In this document: one piece after another, positions 1-8,041 of the stretch | Position numbering within the stretch: the stretch's first letter is position 1 | Layout: each line of letters begins with the position of its first letter | Assembly: GCA_963677325.2 (NCBI GenBank) | Contig: CAXXGM010000014.1 | Coordinates: 124,001 to 188,000 of the forward strand | Length of the DNA: 64,000 bases | DNA from: G963677325 sp963677325 | GTDB lineage: Bacteria > Bacteroidota > Bacteroidia > Bacteroidales > Prolixibacteraceae | Reading direction: 5' to 3' | Program-made: the position numbers and the translations under genes | The notes under the pieces: model-generated | The model's database searches: none | Told to the model about the DNA's origin: nothing | Seen by the model: only the letters and a program-made list of their open reading frames with translations

Positions 1-136
1 ATTTGAATCCGAAGGTCTCCCATCCAGTCCAATCGGCCTGTATTTTGCTTCTTTGTGGTACGATGAAAAATTGTACCCCCTAATCTATTCTGTTGAAGCG
101 TTCCGAAAATTTCTGCAAAATAATTCAAATCAATAA
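1..136 (+). CDS. C-terminal end of a terpene-cyclase/prenyltransferase-like protein (partial)
   Basis: Frame 2 is open from the window edge to a TAA at 134-136 and encodes 44 residues. The stretch SPIGLYFASLWYDEKLYPL resembles the last repeat of squalene-hopene-cyclase or prenyltransferase alpha/alpha-barrel proteins, where an SPIGLYFAxLWYxExLYPL-like segment sits near the C-terminus. Only this tail is visible, so the substrate and the exact family are inference. The gene converges on the minus-strand CBM9-like gene, and the 240 bp between them hold an inverted 11-bp array. Confidence 0.5.
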   Translation, partial: FESEGLPSSPIGLYFASLWYDEKLYPLIYSVEAFRKFLQNNSNQ

Positions 137-179
137 CCCATCTCTTCAGATTTACCTTCGGAATGGGACAAGTCCGGTC

Positions 180-269
180 TTAGTTCGTACTTTACAGGTA
201 GATTATTCGTAGTTTCTTCGTATCCATACGAACGATGTACGAATAATATACGAATAAACTACGAATAAA
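180..269. repeat. Inverted array of 11-bp units, TACGAA type (4+4)
   Basis: Four consecutive 11-bp units (180-190, 191-201, 202-212, 213-223) of the form nnnnTTCGTAn are followed, after CC at 224-225, by four units in reverse orientation (226-236, 237-247, 248-258, 259-269) ending in CTACGAATAAA. The second left unit (TTTACAGGTAG) is the most degenerate. The whole can fold into a hairpin with arms of about 44 bp. It lies between two convergent genes. The geometry matches the CTGTGCA arrays elsewhere in the window although the unit sequence differs. Function unknown. Confidence 0.8.
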
Positions 270-377
270 CACCGGAGAAGGTATGTCTCGTCCTGAAATA
301 GGTTTACGCAAAAAGTAAATTAATTTTAGGATTTTTGAAATGCCTTGTCCCTGAATAGCCCGGGGAATGATCAGGGA

Positions 378-1151
378 TTATTGGAATTCAAGTAAACCGA
401 AATACTGAGGTATGTGAAATTTAGGAACAGGACTAATTACTTTATTCCAGGTCAGCCAATGAGGATGGGAAGTTTCATCCCCGCATTTGAAAAAATTGGC
501 TCTCCACTGGACATCTTTTGAAGGCTGATCTACCTTAATGTACTTTTTGAGCACCTCAAAAGGAATGGCATATTCAATGTACCAGGTAGTAGGCTCTGTA
601 ATTTCACGGGAAGCATCTTTCGCCAAAGAATGGGCTACTGTAATCTTTTTACAATCAGAGAGATCAACGCGATTCCTTCTTTGATTGTTGTTTAGGCCGT
701 ATTCCAATAAAAAGACCCCCTTGCAGTTGGTTTCGAGATTGAAATAACCCCGGCTGAGATCGGTCCCGGGTGAAAAGAAAAATTCCACGCAGCTGTCTTC
801 CCATACTCTTCCGTGAATTTCGGTAGCCACAGCTTTCACGTATTGGTCTTTGACCTGAAAAATAACATAGATATTCTTCTGGTCATACCTGACTTTGAAT
901 TGCACATCCGGGAAATGGGAAGGTTTATCCCCCGTGTAATTGCTTATTTTTTCAGCTTTTGTTTCACTCCAGACCTTTTTGTTCCAGTCTGCATTTATTT
1001 TAACGGGTGCAGACACCGGATTGACCTTGCAGGTATTCATCTTATCAGCAGACCCTATTTGATTTTCAGACGATACAACAACATTACTGAAAAGAAAACA
1101 ACTCAGGAATAAACATACATGGATGGTTCGAATGATGCAACTTTTTTTCAT
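378..1151 (-). CDS. Secreted carbohydrate-binding family 9-like protein
   Basis: The 257-residue protein has a hydrophobic N-terminal signal segment (about residues 8-27) and then a single beta-sandwich of the CBM9-like/DOMON-like type. Residues around 50-60 (PVKINADWNKKVWSE) and the motif EDSCVEFFFSPG near residue 117 are characteristic of Bacteroidota CBM9-like proteins, as is the IEYAIPFEVL segment near 195. It is probably exported to the periplasm or cell surface and may bind a carbohydrate or another ligand. No catalytic domain is attached and no polysaccharide-utilisation genes adjoin it, so the ligand is unknown. A -7-like element (reverse complement of CAAAGCTA, 1181-1188) lies upstream without a well-spaced -33 box. 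Confidence 0.75.
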   Translation of the reverse strand: MKKSCIIRTIHVCLFLSCFLFSNVVVSSENQIGSADKMNTCKVNPVSAPVKINADWNKKVWSETKAEKISNYTGDKPSHFPDVQFKVRYDQKNIYVIFQVKDQYVKAVATEIHGRVWEDSCVEFFFSPGTDLSRGYFNLETNCKGVFLLEYGLNNNQRRNRVDLSDCKKITVAHSLAKDASREITEPTTWYIEYAIPFEVLKKYIKVDQPSKDVQWRANFFKCGDETSHPHWLTWNKVISPVPKFHIPQYFGLLEFQ

Positions 1152-1261
1152 AGCCGGTTATGATTTATAGATCCAATGTACAAAGCTACAAAAAGGATGA
1201 CAATACTCCACTTCAAATGAAAAAAATACAGCGATCTGCCGTTTTTAGGATGAATTAAATA

Positions 1262-3712
1262 TCAAACATTCTCACGGGTCGCTTCCAGGTACTTCATTAC
1301 AAAACGGATTTGTGAGAAAGAGTACCTGCTGCCCAGGGCATTATAAATATCAGTTATGCTATCAGACTGATGTTCTTCAATATATCTCATGATTACTTTG
1401 CTTTCTTCAGGGGCTACTACCCTATCCAGTTCCAATTCACCGGTACCCACAAAATAAGTCAGATGCCGCTCTATGGTTGAAATCGTCATTTGTCGTTCAG
1501 CGGCAACCTCTTCGATTGATTTACCGTTAATAAACAGATCATAACTTGTTGCCTTGGTATCAAGGCCAGCCTTTTCTGCATTTTTTTCTGCATCGAATGG
1601 AATCTCAAGTCCTTTCTCCTTCCGGTATTCAATAACCAGCAGCAGGAGGTCCCTGCCAAACTCCTGCATGCGGGCGCCGCCCATCCCTTTGATGGTTTTA
1701 AGCTCAGCCCGGGTGGCCGGCAATTGATCAGCAATGGCGCTTAAGGTTTTTTGCGGCAGAATTCTTGCAACTTCCACATTAAGGGTATCCGCCTTCCGCT
1801 GTCTCCACCTTTTCAGCTTCGAATAGAAATCAGGATAATGGGAAAATGAGTGGGTTTCTTCTTTCCTGGCCACTGCTTTTTCGAGAACTTCAATAGCTGA
1901 TTTTGATCTGGTTTCAAGATAAGCGGTGATATCAAATCCCCCTTTGCACAGCTCAAGGCAAGCTCTTTTGATTTCTGTTTCTTTTTTCAACTTTTCGAAT
2001 GCGTCTTTAAAACTCTTGCGAACAGTTTTATTATCGGTTTCGAAAGACAATTCAGATAAAGGTTGTAAGATCAGGCTCTCAAACTGACCGGAAAAATATT
2101 CAGATGCTTTCCTGATCCGTTCCTGAAGTTGCAGACTCTCCCGGGGGTCAGGCGCTCCGGCGATAATTTTCCTTAACTGCGGCTCAAATTTCAAAGCAAC
2201 ATCAATCATTTCCGTCTGTAAAGAAGGAGTTATGTTTTTCAGCCCGGATTCGAGATTTCCCAACATGACCGTGAAGTGTTCGCTCCACATTTTCAACAGG
2301 TAGTTAATCTGGCAAAGGACAGGTTTAAAATCAAGTAAATCAAGCAACAACTCGAGAACGTACTCTTTCCTTGATGCCTCAAGATCCGCCGGTCCCGGCT
2401 GATTCCGTTCGACATTATCTGTAAACTTAACAACCGTCGTATCATTCTTGATGCTGAATTCACCAATTCTTGTACTCAATACCAATCCCTCCAGCGATTT
2501 GCACCGGCTTAGCGCCACATAAACCTGCCCGTGAGCAAAAGATTCCCTGGCATCAATGATTGCTCTCTCGAAGGTGAGGCCCTGGCTCTTGTGGATGGTA
2601 ATCGCCCATGCCAGTTTCAGCGGATATTGTTTAAAGGTTCCGATCACCTCTTCTTTGATCTCCTGAGTTTTTTCATCAAGGATATAGCGGCAGTTTTCCC
2701 AATCCATTTTGCCAACCACAATCGGCTGATCATCACCCGGGCATTTTATTTCAATCACGCCGCCGCCGATACCGGTTATTTTACCAATCTTGCCGTTAAA
2801 GAATCGTTTTTCAGGATCATTTTTGATGAACATCACCTGTGCGCCGACTTTTAATTCAAGTTCCGGATCAGTGGGATAAGAATAATCGGGAAATTCCCCG
2901 TTAACCTCAGCAAGGAAAAGATGTGATTTGGCCTCCACCTGATTCAGTTTAGAATCATTGATGTTCTTTGACTGGTAATTGTGAGTGGTGAGGACAATGT
3001 ATCCCTCTTTTTCACCGGGATGGAAATTGGGTATATGCCTCTTGTTTAATTCCCTGAGGGCTTCTTCATCCAACTGGTTCAATCTTACTTTATTGAGCAG
3101 ATCAATAAAATGCTGATCGCTTTGCCGGAAGATGTGCTTCAGCTCGATTCCGATGAACTTTGATTTATTTAAAGCACGGCTGCTGAAGAAAAAGCAGGTA
3201 TCGTAATAGTTCTTCAGCACGGACCAGTCTTCGTCCTTAACAACAGGAGCCAACTGCTGCAAGTCGCCGATCATCAGTAACTGAACACCACCGAAGGGTT
3301 TGTAACGATTTTTGTACCTTCTCAGTACTTCATCAATCCCATCCAGCAGGTCAGCTCTTACCATGCTTATCTCATCGATCACCAGCAAATCAAGGCTTCG
3401 GATGATATTGACCTTTTCACGGCTGAACCGCTTAAAATCTTCATGGTTGATGGAGCCACTTTTTTCAGGTTCATAAGGAACATGAGGGCCAAAAGACATC
3501 TGAAAGAAAGAGTGAATGGTCACCCCTCCGGCATTGATGGCCGCCACACCCGTCGGAGCCACCACCACCATCCGTTTGGGAGACTTCAGTTTCAGATCCT
3601 GGAGAAATGTGGTTTTCCCGGTTCCGGCCTTTCCGGTCAGAAAGACATTCTGGTTGGTATACTGGAGAAAATTAAAAGCAAGTTCTAACTGGGGATTGCT
3701 TTCGTGTTCCAT
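1262..3712 (-). CDS. PIF1-like ATP-dependent DNA helicase with C-terminal HRDC-like and HTH domains
   Basis: The 816-residue protein begins with a PIF1/RecD-like superfamily 1 helicase core. Walker A GKAGTGKT is at residues 27-34, a Walker B-like LLVIDEISM follows near 110, and a late motif TIHKSQGLTFERAIID carries the UvrD-like C-terminal fold. Residues from about 640 contain an HRDC-like stretch (ATRAELKTIKGMGGARMQEF). The C-terminus has the winged HTH_40-type domain often found on Bacteroidota PIF1 and RecQ proteins. The expected role is 5'-3' DNA unwinding at replication or recombination intermediates. It is a single-gene unit with an AT-rich 334-bp spacer upstream. Confidence 0.9.
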   Translation of the reverse strand: MEHESNPQLELAFNFLQYTNQNVFLTGKAGTGKTTFLQDLKLKSPKRMVVVAPTGVAAINAGGVTIHSFFQMSFGPHVPYEPEKSGSINHEDFKRFSREKVNIIRSLDLLVIDEISMVRADLLDGIDEVLRRYKNRYKPFGGVQLLMIGDLQQLAPVVKDEDWSVLKNYYDTCFFFSSRALNKSKFIGIELKHIFRQSDQHFIDLLNKVRLNQLDEEALRELNKRHIPNFHPGEKEGYIVLTTHNYQSKNINDSKLNQVEAKSHLFLAEVNGEFPDYSYPTDPELELKVGAQVMFIKNDPEKRFFNGKIGKITGIGGGVIEIKCPGDDQPIVVGKMDWENCRYILDEKTQEIKEEVIGTFKQYPLKLAWAITIHKSQGLTFERAIIDARESFAHGQVYVALSRCKSLEGLVLSTRIGEFSIKNDTTVVKFTDNVERNQPGPADLEASRKEYVLELLLDLLDFKPVLCQINYLLKMWSEHFTVMLGNLESGLKNITPSLQTEMIDVALKFEPQLRKIIAGAPDPRESLQLQERIRKASEYFSGQFESLILQPLSELSFETDNKTVRKSFKDAFEKLKKETEIKRACLELCKGGFDITAYLETRSKSAIEVLEKAVARKEETHSFSHYPDFYSKLKRWRQRKADTLNVEVARILPQKTLSAIADQLPATRAELKTIKGMGGARMQEFGRDLLLLVIEYRKEKGLEIPFDAEKNAEKAGLDTKATSYDLFINGKSIEEVAAERQMTISTIERHLTYFVGTGELELDRVVAPEESKVIMRYIEEHQSDSITDIYNALGSRYSFSQIRFVMKYLEATRENV

Positions 3713-4046
3713 TTTATGCGGTTTTAGACCCTGGTTATTAATTGCATCAATATATTAAATAAATACAATAAATAAAATTTTAGAAGAAGATATTGTAGAT
3801 AAAAATTTGACTGTCAAAACTAATAAATTAAGATGAAGAAAACAGTATGGTGAAGGAGAAATACATTTCCCAGGCAACATATCTTATGGGCAATGCACTA
3901 AAAATCAATTTCATGTAATTATTGCAGTCCATATTATCTCCACCATTGTTTCTTCTACTCCTTGACTTACAGCATGCTTTCTATTTACGATATTTTAAAT
4001 AAAAATTGAAATTTTATTCGTAAATTAATAACATAATCTCTTATGA
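3713..4046. other. Divergent intergenic spacer, no gene seen
   Basis: This AT-rich spacer separates the PIF1-like helicase (minus) from the ORF6N gene (plus) and presumably holds both promoters. No open frame longer than about 25 codons, no convincing TAnnTTTG/TTTG pair and no repeat was found. Confidence 0.5.
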
Positions 4047-4595
4047 ATGGATAAGCCGGGTAATGAATCGTTGATTCCAGAAGAACGCATTGCAAGTAAG
4101 ATATTGCTGATCCGGGGAGAAAAGGTAATGCTGGATTTTCATTTGGCTGAATTATACGACATCCCGACAAGGGTGTTAAAACAGGCGGTTAAACGCAACA
4201 AGGAAAGGTTTCCTGAAGATTTCCTGTTCGAATTGACTGACGATGAGATCAATCACCTGGTATCACAATTTGTGATACCATCGAAAAGCAATTTAGGCGG
4301 GGCTACACCGTACGCTTTCTCAGAAACTGGCGTGGCGATGCTTTCCAGTGTTATAAAAAGCGCTCAGGCGGTCAAAATAAACATCGCCATCATGCGTACT
4401 TTCGTCCTGTTGCGTAAAGTACTGTACAAAAATCAGAACCTGCTCCTTTGGCGATCTGAAATAGAACAGAAGCTTTGCAAACAGGATGAACAAATTCTTT
4501 CGATTTTTGAATATCTCAGGAGATTTGAAAAGGAGAAACAAAAAGAATTTTTACAAAAAACCCGGCGCAGGATCGGTTTTAAAGCAATTGATTAG
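4047..4595 (+). CDS. ORF6N-domain DNA-binding protein
   Basis: The 182-residue protein carries an ORF6N domain over about residues 10-100. Diagnostic features are IRGEKVMLDFHLAELYDI, RFPEDFLFEL and the YAFSETGVAMLSSV segment. ORF6N belongs to the KilA-N/Bro group of phage DNA-binding domains and also occurs as lone chromosomal genes in Bacteroidota. The C-terminal third (about 125-182) is charged and probably coiled-coil (EIEQKLCKQDEQILSIFEYL). No phage genes surround it. It may be a domesticated prophage remnant or a regulator, and no target can be inferred. It converges on murQ with only 32 bp between the stops. Confidence 0.85.
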   Translation: MDKPGNESLIPEERIASKILLIRGEKVMLDFHLAELYDIPTRVLKQAVKRNKERFPEDFLFELTDDEINHLVSQFVIPSKSNLGGATPYAFSETGVAMLSSVIKSAQAVKINIAIMRTFVLLRKVLYKNQNLLLWRSEIEQKLCKQDEQILSIFEYLRRFEKEKQKEFLQKTRRRIGFKAID

Positions 4596-4627
4596 CCCAT
4601 CCTAAGTCAATTTTATCGGATTCACTT

Positions 4628-5458
4628 TCAATCCAATTTCCCGTTTGTTTTGTGTTCCACCGGATAAATATCCAGCACTTTCTTAACCGAACCGTGCATT
4701 AATAAGAGGTTTTTTGCTCTTTCAGGTTCTATTCCCAATTCATCCACAATCATCCGGGTTCCCCTGTTGACCAGCTTTTTATTGGTGAGCTGCATGTTGA
4801 TCATTCGGTTCCCCTTTACTCTTCCAAGCTGAATCATCAGTGTGGTTGAAACCATGTTCAGGATCAGTTTCTGAGCCGTACCGGCTTTCATGCGTGAACT
4901 TCCGGTTACAAATTCGGGACCGACAATGGCTTCCACGGGATACTCGACTGCTGAGGCAAGAGGTGATTGGGAATTGCTGGTGATGCATCCGGTTAAGATT
5001 CCTTCTTCACGACAACGCTTCACGGCGCCCAGTACATAGGGAGTAGTGCCGGAAGCTGCAATACCGATTACCGAATCCATTTTGTTAATCTGATGTTTCT
5101 GAAGATCATTCCATCCCATGACCTCATTGTCTTCGGCAGCTTCCACCGCTTTCCGGATAGCCGTGTCGCCTCCGGCAATTAATCCAATGACCAGATCATA
5201 ACCGACCCCGTAGGTTGGCGGAATTTCGGAAGCATCAAGAATACCCAGCCGGCCACTTGTACCGGCACCCATATAGAATAAACGGCCGCCTTTTTTCATC
5301 CTTTCAGCAATGGCCGTTACTAATTTTTTAATCTGGGGCATGGCTGCATCAACCGCTTTAATCACTTTTTCATCTTCAGTATGGATATTTGCGAGTATTT
5401 CTTTGATACTCATCTTTTCAAGGTCTTGGTAGAGTGATTCGGATTCCGTGAAATTCAT
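4628..5458 (-). CDS. murQ: N-acetylmuramic acid 6-phosphate etherase
   Basis: The 276-residue SIS-domain enzyme cleaves the D-lactyl ether of MurNAc-6-phosphate to give GlcNAc-6-phosphate and lactate during peptidoglycan recycling. Family signatures visible are the N-terminal ESLYQDLEKMSIKEIL, the sugar-phosphate loop YMGAGTSGRLGILDASEIPP (about 62-81), GIAASGTTPYVLGA, and GPEFVTGSSRMKAGTAQKLI. The length is slightly below the roughly 300 residues of E. coli MurQ because of a short C-terminus. An amino-sugar kinase lies upstream on the same strand, 315 bp away across a repeat-rich spacer, which fits a cell-wall recycling role for both. Confidence 0.95.
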   Translation of the reverse strand: MNFTESESLYQDLEKMSIKEILANIHTEDEKVIKAVDAAMPQIKKLVTAIAERMKKGGRLFYMGAGTSGRLGILDASEIPPTYGVGYDLVIGLIAGGDTAIRKAVEAAEDNEVMGWNDLQKHQINKMDSVIGIAASGTTPYVLGAVKRCREEGILTGCITSNSQSPLASAVEYPVEAIVGPEFVTGSSRMKAGTAQKLILNMVSTTLMIQLGRVKGNRMINMQLTNKKLVNRGTRMIVDELGIEPERAKNLLLMHGSVKKVLDIYPVEHKTNGKLD

Positions 5459-5462
5459 GTTT

Positions 5463-5762
5463 TAATCTTAAGATGGAAGACTTAAGGCTGAATACCTAAG
5501 GCTTAAGAAGGAGGAAAACCAGACTTAAGACTTAAAGCTAAACCTCAAAGATTTTGTTATTGCGCAAAGTTAATGGATTGACTTACACTCTCAATAAAAT
5601 CCTGAACATTTTTAAAAAAGGCTTTAGCCAAAAAACGGAGGCCGCAAAACGGAGAAAGGAGGCGGGAGACCGGAGAACGAAAAACGGAGACTGAAGTTTT
5701 AAGGTTGCAGGAACATTCTTCAGCTTTCGTTCTCCGGTCTCCGTTTTCCCGCCTCCGTTCTC
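5463..5762. repeat. Composite inverted repeat in the murQ-kinase spacer
   Basis: The spacer holds tandem CTTAAG-type words (5463-5535, recurring near 5764-5773) and a purine-rich inverted repeat. The 18-bp segment 5665-5682 (starting GGAGACCGG) is perfectly complementary to 5725-5742. Outer segments 5651-5666 and 5746-5762 (GGAGAAnGGAGGCGGGA type) extend the pairing with indels, and CTGAAG/CTTCAG (5691-5696/5718-5723) closes the inside. It could form a long imperfect hairpin in the transcript between the two genes. It is not a simple terminator because no U-tract follows. Confidence 0.65.
5565..5595 (-). promoter_or_regulatory. Bacteroidota-type promoter for murQ
   Basis: On the minus strand the -7 element TAACTTTG (5565-5572) is preceded after 19 nt by ATTG (5592-5595), close to the TTTG -33 box. 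Transcription would start about 100 nt before the murQ ATG, so murQ can be expressed separately from the kinase upstream. Confidence 0.5.
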
Positions 5763-5773
5763 CAGTCTTAAGT

Positions 5774-6610
5774 CTACCGCCTGCTATGATATTCCGTCAG
5801 TAATTCTATAGGCTGCCTGACTATTTTACCGATAGAAAGTCCATTGGACTGAAGTACCATCCTTAACTGAGTTTCAAAAAAATAAGCCACCGAACCGGTA
5901 AAACTGATGGGAATCGATCTGCTCTCTCTGTAATTCAGAATATTGCGGCTTATAAAATTCTGGAACTCTGACACCACCAGTTTTTCACAATAGGAATTGC
6001 TTATATTTTCAGAAAGGAAGGGGGTAAAACCTGCTAAATACCGGTTTGGGAATTCACTGCGATAGACTCTGTTTAAAACTTCTGAAGCAGAAACAGAATA
6101 TTCTTTTGCAAATAAAGTGCGCAAAGATTCAGGCATCATTTTCTTCAGGTAATCGGCTACCAGTTTCTTCCCCAAAACGGCAGCGCTTCCTTCATCGCCA
6201 AGAATAAAGCCTAAAGGCGAAATATTTTCAACAATGCTTCTGCCATCATAGTAACATGAATTTGAACCCGTACCAAGAATGCATGCAATCCCGGGTTCAT
6301 CAAAACATAAGGCCCTTGCAGCTCCGTAAAGATCACTCTTAACCTCAATATGATCGGATAGAAGAACAGAAAACAGAGCATCTCTGACAAAATCTTCTTT
6401 CCCATTGGTGCATCCTGCTCCATAAAAATGAATCCCATTGACAGGCTCACTGATATGAGGCACTAATGTTTCCATCAGAAATTTGGCAATCTCCTCCGTA
6501 CTCTGATAATAAGGATTGATCCCTTCGGTCTCGAGTGTGTCGACGCTATGATCCTCCCTGATCAGGCGCCAGGCCGTTTTAGTCGATCCGCTGTCAGCGA
6601 TAATTATCAT
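5774..6610 (-). CDS. BadF/BadG/BcrA/BcrD-family amino-sugar kinase (N-acetylglucosamine kinase-like)
   Basis: The 278-residue ASKHA-fold kinase begins with the phosphate-1 motif ADSGSTKTAWRL (residues 5-16). It has a second phosphate loop CILGTGSNSCYYDG (about 110) followed by the family motif LGDEGSAAVLGKKL. By homology it phosphorylates GlcNAc or a related amino sugar. MurQ is encoded downstream and folC upstream on the same strand, with 21 bp between folC and this gene. The combination with murQ suggests salvage of wall amino sugars, but the precise substrate cannot be read from the sequence. Confidence 0.85.
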   Translation of the reverse strand: MIIIADSGSTKTAWRLIREDHSVDTLETEGINPYYQSTEEIAKFLMETLVPHISEPVNGIHFYGAGCTNGKEDFVRDALFSVLLSDHIEVKSDLYGAARALCFDEPGIACILGTGSNSCYYDGRSIVENISPLGFILGDEGSAAVLGKKLVADYLKKMMPESLRTLFAKEYSVSASEVLNRVYRSEFPNRYLAGFTPFLSENISNSYCEKLVVSEFQNFISRNILNYRESRSIPISFTGSVAYFFETQLRMVLQSNGLSIGKIVRQPIELLTEYHSRR

Positions 6611-6631
6611 TTATATTAACCTTTTTCAATT

Positions 6632-7930
6632 TCAGGGGATTATTTCAGCTACCACAAAAGTACTTCCAAGGACCATAATTAAATCGTCCGGAGCACTGTC
6701 CTTCAAAGCTGAATCATATGCCTCTTTGACAGAAGGATACTTATTCCCTTTTAATTGGAATTTCTCAGCCAGGTTCTGCAGCTTATTTTCATCCAGAGCA
6801 CGCGGTATGGCAGCACGGGTAAAATAATATTCCGCCTCCTTGGGCAATAAATATAAAATTCCATCGATGTCTTTGTCGTTTACCGTTCCTAAAACGATAT
6901 GTAATTTATTGTACTTCGTTCTTTTGATTTGAGCCACAACTTCCCTGATTCCGGCAGGATTATGGGCAATATCGCAGACTACTGCCGGATTTTTCCTGAT
7001 AATCTGCCATCTTCCCGACAATCCGGTATTTGGAATGACGTCTTGTAATCCTTTCCGGATTTGCGGCCCGGTGATATGGAAACCCTTCTTTTGCAATTCC
7101 TCAACTGAAGCAAGCAGGGTGCATATATTTTTTTTCTGATATCCTCCTTTAAGATCTAATTGCAAGTCTTTAAAAGCAACTTCGTCCGATTTAAGAATTG
7201 TAAAAACCTGTTTATCTGAATGATCCGGAGACTCCACCGCTTTCAATTGCTGATCTGCAAACACAACGGGAGCTTTCCTGCTCAAGGCCACCCCTTTAAA
7301 AATGACTTCCGTTTCAGGATGAGTTTCTCCGATGACTACCGGCACATTTGATTTAATGATCCCGGCCTTTTCAAGCGCTATTTTTCCAAGGGTATCCCCC
7401 AATATAGCCGTATGATCGTAGCTGATATTGGTAATAATTGACAGTTCCGGGGTAATGATGTTGGTGGAATCGAGCCTTCCCCCAAGGCCTACTTCAATTA
7501 CAGCAACATCAACCTTCTCTCCGGCAAAATAGTCAAAAGCCATCATCACCGTAAGCTCAAAGAAAGAAGGTTCAAGCCGGATGGTATTGCGATGGTTCAG
7601 GAAATCATTTACAAAATGTATAACAAACTCTTTGGAAATCATCTCACCATTGATCCGGATCCTCTCACGGAAATCCTTTAAATGAGGAGAGGTGTAAAGG
7701 CCTGTTTTTAATCCGGATTCCTGCAAAACACTGGCCAGCATGTTGGAAACAGATCCCTTCCCGTTTGTTCCTGCTATGTGAATGGTCTTAAATTTCCGGT
7801 GGGGATGGTTATACATCCTGTCAAGAGCAAGAGTATTGCTGAGATTATCTTTATAAGCGGCCGGCCCGGAACGCTGATAAAAAGGCAAATGCTCATACAA
7901 ATAATCAATAACCTGGTCGTAATTTTTCAC
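6632..7930 (-). CDS. folC: Bifunctional folylpolyglutamate/dihydrofolate synthase
   Basis: The 432-residue Mur-ligase-family enzyme adds glutamate to folates. It shows the P-loop AGTNGKGS (53-60), the GLYTSPHL segment, EVGLGGRLDSTN for metal and nucleotide binding, NISYDHTAILGDT, and the C-terminal domain with VVCDIAHNPAGI. The length matches the family. It is the first gene of a likely folC-kinase(-murQ) transcription unit and is divergent from the PhoH gene, with 111 bp between the starts. Confidence 0.95.
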   Translation of the reverse strand: MKNYDQVIDYLYEHLPFYQRSGPAAYKDNLSNTLALDRMYNHPHRKFKTIHIAGTNGKGSVSNMLASVLQESGLKTGLYTSPHLKDFRERIRINGEMISKEFVIHFVNDFLNHRNTIRLEPSFFELTVMMAFDYFAGEKVDVAVIEVGLGGRLDSTNIITPELSIITNISYDHTAILGDTLGKIALEKAGIIKSNVPVVIGETHPETEVIFKGVALSRKAPVVFADQQLKAVESPDHSDKQVFTILKSDEVAFKDLQLDLKGGYQKKNICTLLASVEELQKKGFHITGPQIRKGLQDVIPNTGLSGRWQIIRKNPAVVCDIAHNPAGIREVVAQIKRTKYNKLHIVLGTVNDKDIDGILYLLPKEAEYYFTRAAIPRALDENKLQNLAEKFQLKGNKYPSVKEAYDSALKDSAPDDLIMVLGSTFVVAEIIP

Positions 7931-8041
7931 TTATCTTACTTGCTAAAGACGTTTACTAAAAACTATCACAAAGATCATAAATAATGTTCCAAAACGGAAT
8001 ATTTTTTGTTAAATTTAAACAATAATTAAGATCTACCGGCC

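Noticed and set aside
813..1112. Plus-strand 99-residue frame
   Set aside because: It is antisense to the CBM9-like gene, which has a signal peptide and family motifs.
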